Assembly (NCBI GenBank): GCA_018820745.1
Contig: JAHJNP010000429.1
Coordinates: 1 to 5,966 of the forward strand
Length of the DNA: 5,966 nucleotides
Origin: Gammaproteobacteria bacterium
Lineage (GTDB): Bacteria > Pseudomonadota > Gammaproteobacteria > Burkholderiales > Thiobacillaceae
Reading direction: 5' to 3'
Both the position numbers and the translations under genes were made by a program. This document shows, piece by piece, positions 5,472 to 5,966 of the stretch (position 1 is its first letter; every line of letters starts with the position of its first letter). A model generated the notes under the pieces. That model was not told the origin of the DNA. It ran no database searches and worked only from the letters and a program-made list of their open reading frames with translations.

Positions 5472-5480
5472 ATGACCAAT

Positions 5481-5966
5481 ATGTACGGTTTCAAGAAGTT
5501 GTATCTGCCCTTGCTGGTCGCGGTGCTGGCTGTCGGCTGCGGCGACAAGAAGGACGAAGCGGCAACCGGGGAAAAGGCCCCCACCCAGGTGGCGGCCAAG
5601 GTCAACGGCACCGAGCTGACGGTGCATCAGGTGAACTACGCGCTGCAGCGCATCCCCAATCTCGACAAGGATCAGACCAAGACGGCTTCGCTGCAGGTGG
5701 TGCGCAACCTGGTCGACCAGGAAGTGCTGCTGCAGAAGGCGCTGGAAGACAAGCTGGACCGCGACCCCATGGTGGTGCAGGCGCTGGACGCGTCGCGCCG
5801 CCAGATCCTGGCCGAGGCCTACATGAGCCGCAAGCTGGGCGCGCCGGTCGAGCCGACCGACGCCGAAGTGTCGAACTATTTCGACCAGCACCCCGAGCTG
5901 TTTGCCAAGCGCAAGATTTATCGCCTGCAGGAAATCTCGATCAAGGCGCCGAAAGAAAAGCACGAC
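5481..5966 (+). CDS. epsD: EpsD-family peptidyl-prolyl isomerase lipoprotein, 3'-truncated by window edge
   Basis: The first 162 residues are visible and the frame is open to the window end. A short signal peptide ends in LAVG|C (Cys20), a lipoprotein-type site followed by GDKK; the -3 residue is Ala rather than the preferred Leu. After a charged linker, residues 37-120 resemble the SurA N-terminal chaperone region (VAAKVNGTELT, then long helices with LVDQEVLLQKAL and RRQILAEAYMSRKL). From about 125 the parvulin (PpiC) rotamase domain appears to begin (PTDAEVSNYFDQHPELF, YRLQEISI). This arrangement matches EpsD, a putative periplasmic foldase encoded in exosortase-linked exopolysaccharide loci, usually ahead of genes for export and chain-length control. 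A general SurA/PrsA-like parvulin lipoprotein is the alternative. The strongly GC-rich third codon positions differ from the more mixed usage of the fused barrel gene. Confidence 0.85.
   Translation, partial: MYGFKKLYLPLLVAVLAVGCGDKKDEAATGEKAPTQVAAKVNGTELTVHQVNYALQRIPNLDKDQTKTASLQVVRNLVDQEVLLQKALEDKLDRDPMVVQALDASRRQILAEAYMSRKLGAPVEPTDAEVSNYFDQHPELFAKRKIYRLQEISIKAPKEKHD

Larger units (their letters stand above)
5057..5480. other. Divergent intergenic region between the OmpA-like gene and epsD
   Basis: No credible gene is seen in about 420 bases; short frames in the GC-rich part are low-complexity Arg/Pro/Gly translations without ribosome binding sites. The left part (5057-5165) should contain the promoter of the minus-strand gene. 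The centre (5190-5280) is GC-rich and dense in inverted repeats: GGGCCG/CGGCCC at 5195-5200 and 5223-5228, CCAGGG/CCCTGG at 5191-5196 and 5243-5248, and CCCGGG twice at 5253-5258 and 5271-5276. The right part holds the epsD promoter candidate. A long untranslated region before an eps locus is compatible with regulatory input, but no known riboswitch or sRNA is recognised. Confidence 0.5.

Noticed and set aside
5370..5963. Long open frame on the minus strand opposite epsD (197 codons)
   Set aside because: It lies antisense to a clearly recognisable EpsD sequence; its His/Leu/Gln-rich translation is the usual shadow of a GC-rich gene with strong third-position bias.
1..5966. Mobile elements or CRISPR
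   Set aside because: No transposase or integrase sequence, no terminal inverted repeats with target duplications, and no regularly spaced repeats were seen.

Overview
The window looks like a piece of a betaproteobacterial-type chromosome of moderate to high GC that carries the PEP-CTERM/exosortase surface system and an exopolysaccharide (EPS) locus. Three things point there: two separate genes ending in canonical VPEP–hydrophobic helix–basic tails, an EpsD-family lipoprotein starting at the right-hand edge (in EPS loci this gene is usually followed by other eps genes and an exosortase), and Gram-negative outer-membrane beta-barrel genes. The species cannot be named from this sequence alone.

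Layout, left to right. (1) 3-674, +: the 3' part of a PEP-CTERM protein of unknown function, closed by a 13-bp hairpin terminator at 719-750. (2) 751-1010: an AT-rich leader region with two unexplained Shine-Dalgarno-like sites that each precede a very short ORF. (3) 1011-3002, +: a 663-residue secreted outer-membrane protein that joins a FadL/OMPP1/TodX-like barrel to a C-terminal OmpA-like eight-strand-type barrel, followed by a strong terminator at 3028-3053. (4) 3054-3313: an intergenic region with a G-quadruplex-type G-rich repeat, a repeated ATGTCGGG octamer and a good sigma-54 (-24/-12) promoter. (5) 3314-4261, +: a trypsin-like serine protease with a PEP-CTERM tail. (6) 4262-4468: convergent terminator hairpins. 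(7) 4469-5056, -: a small stand-alone OmpA-like barrel that resembles the C-terminal barrel of the fusion protein. (8) 5057-5480: a long divergent intergenic region with a candidate sigma-70 promoter for the next gene. (9) 5481-5966, +: the 5' part of epsD.

The common theme is the cell envelope: two proteins destined for exosortase processing (one a protease), two outer-membrane barrel proteins, and the beginning of an EPS export locus. Every gene except epsD appears to be its own transcription unit with its own terminator. The most unusual item is the two-barrel fusion protein; the best-supported regulatory inference is sigma-54 control of the PEP-CTERM protease.
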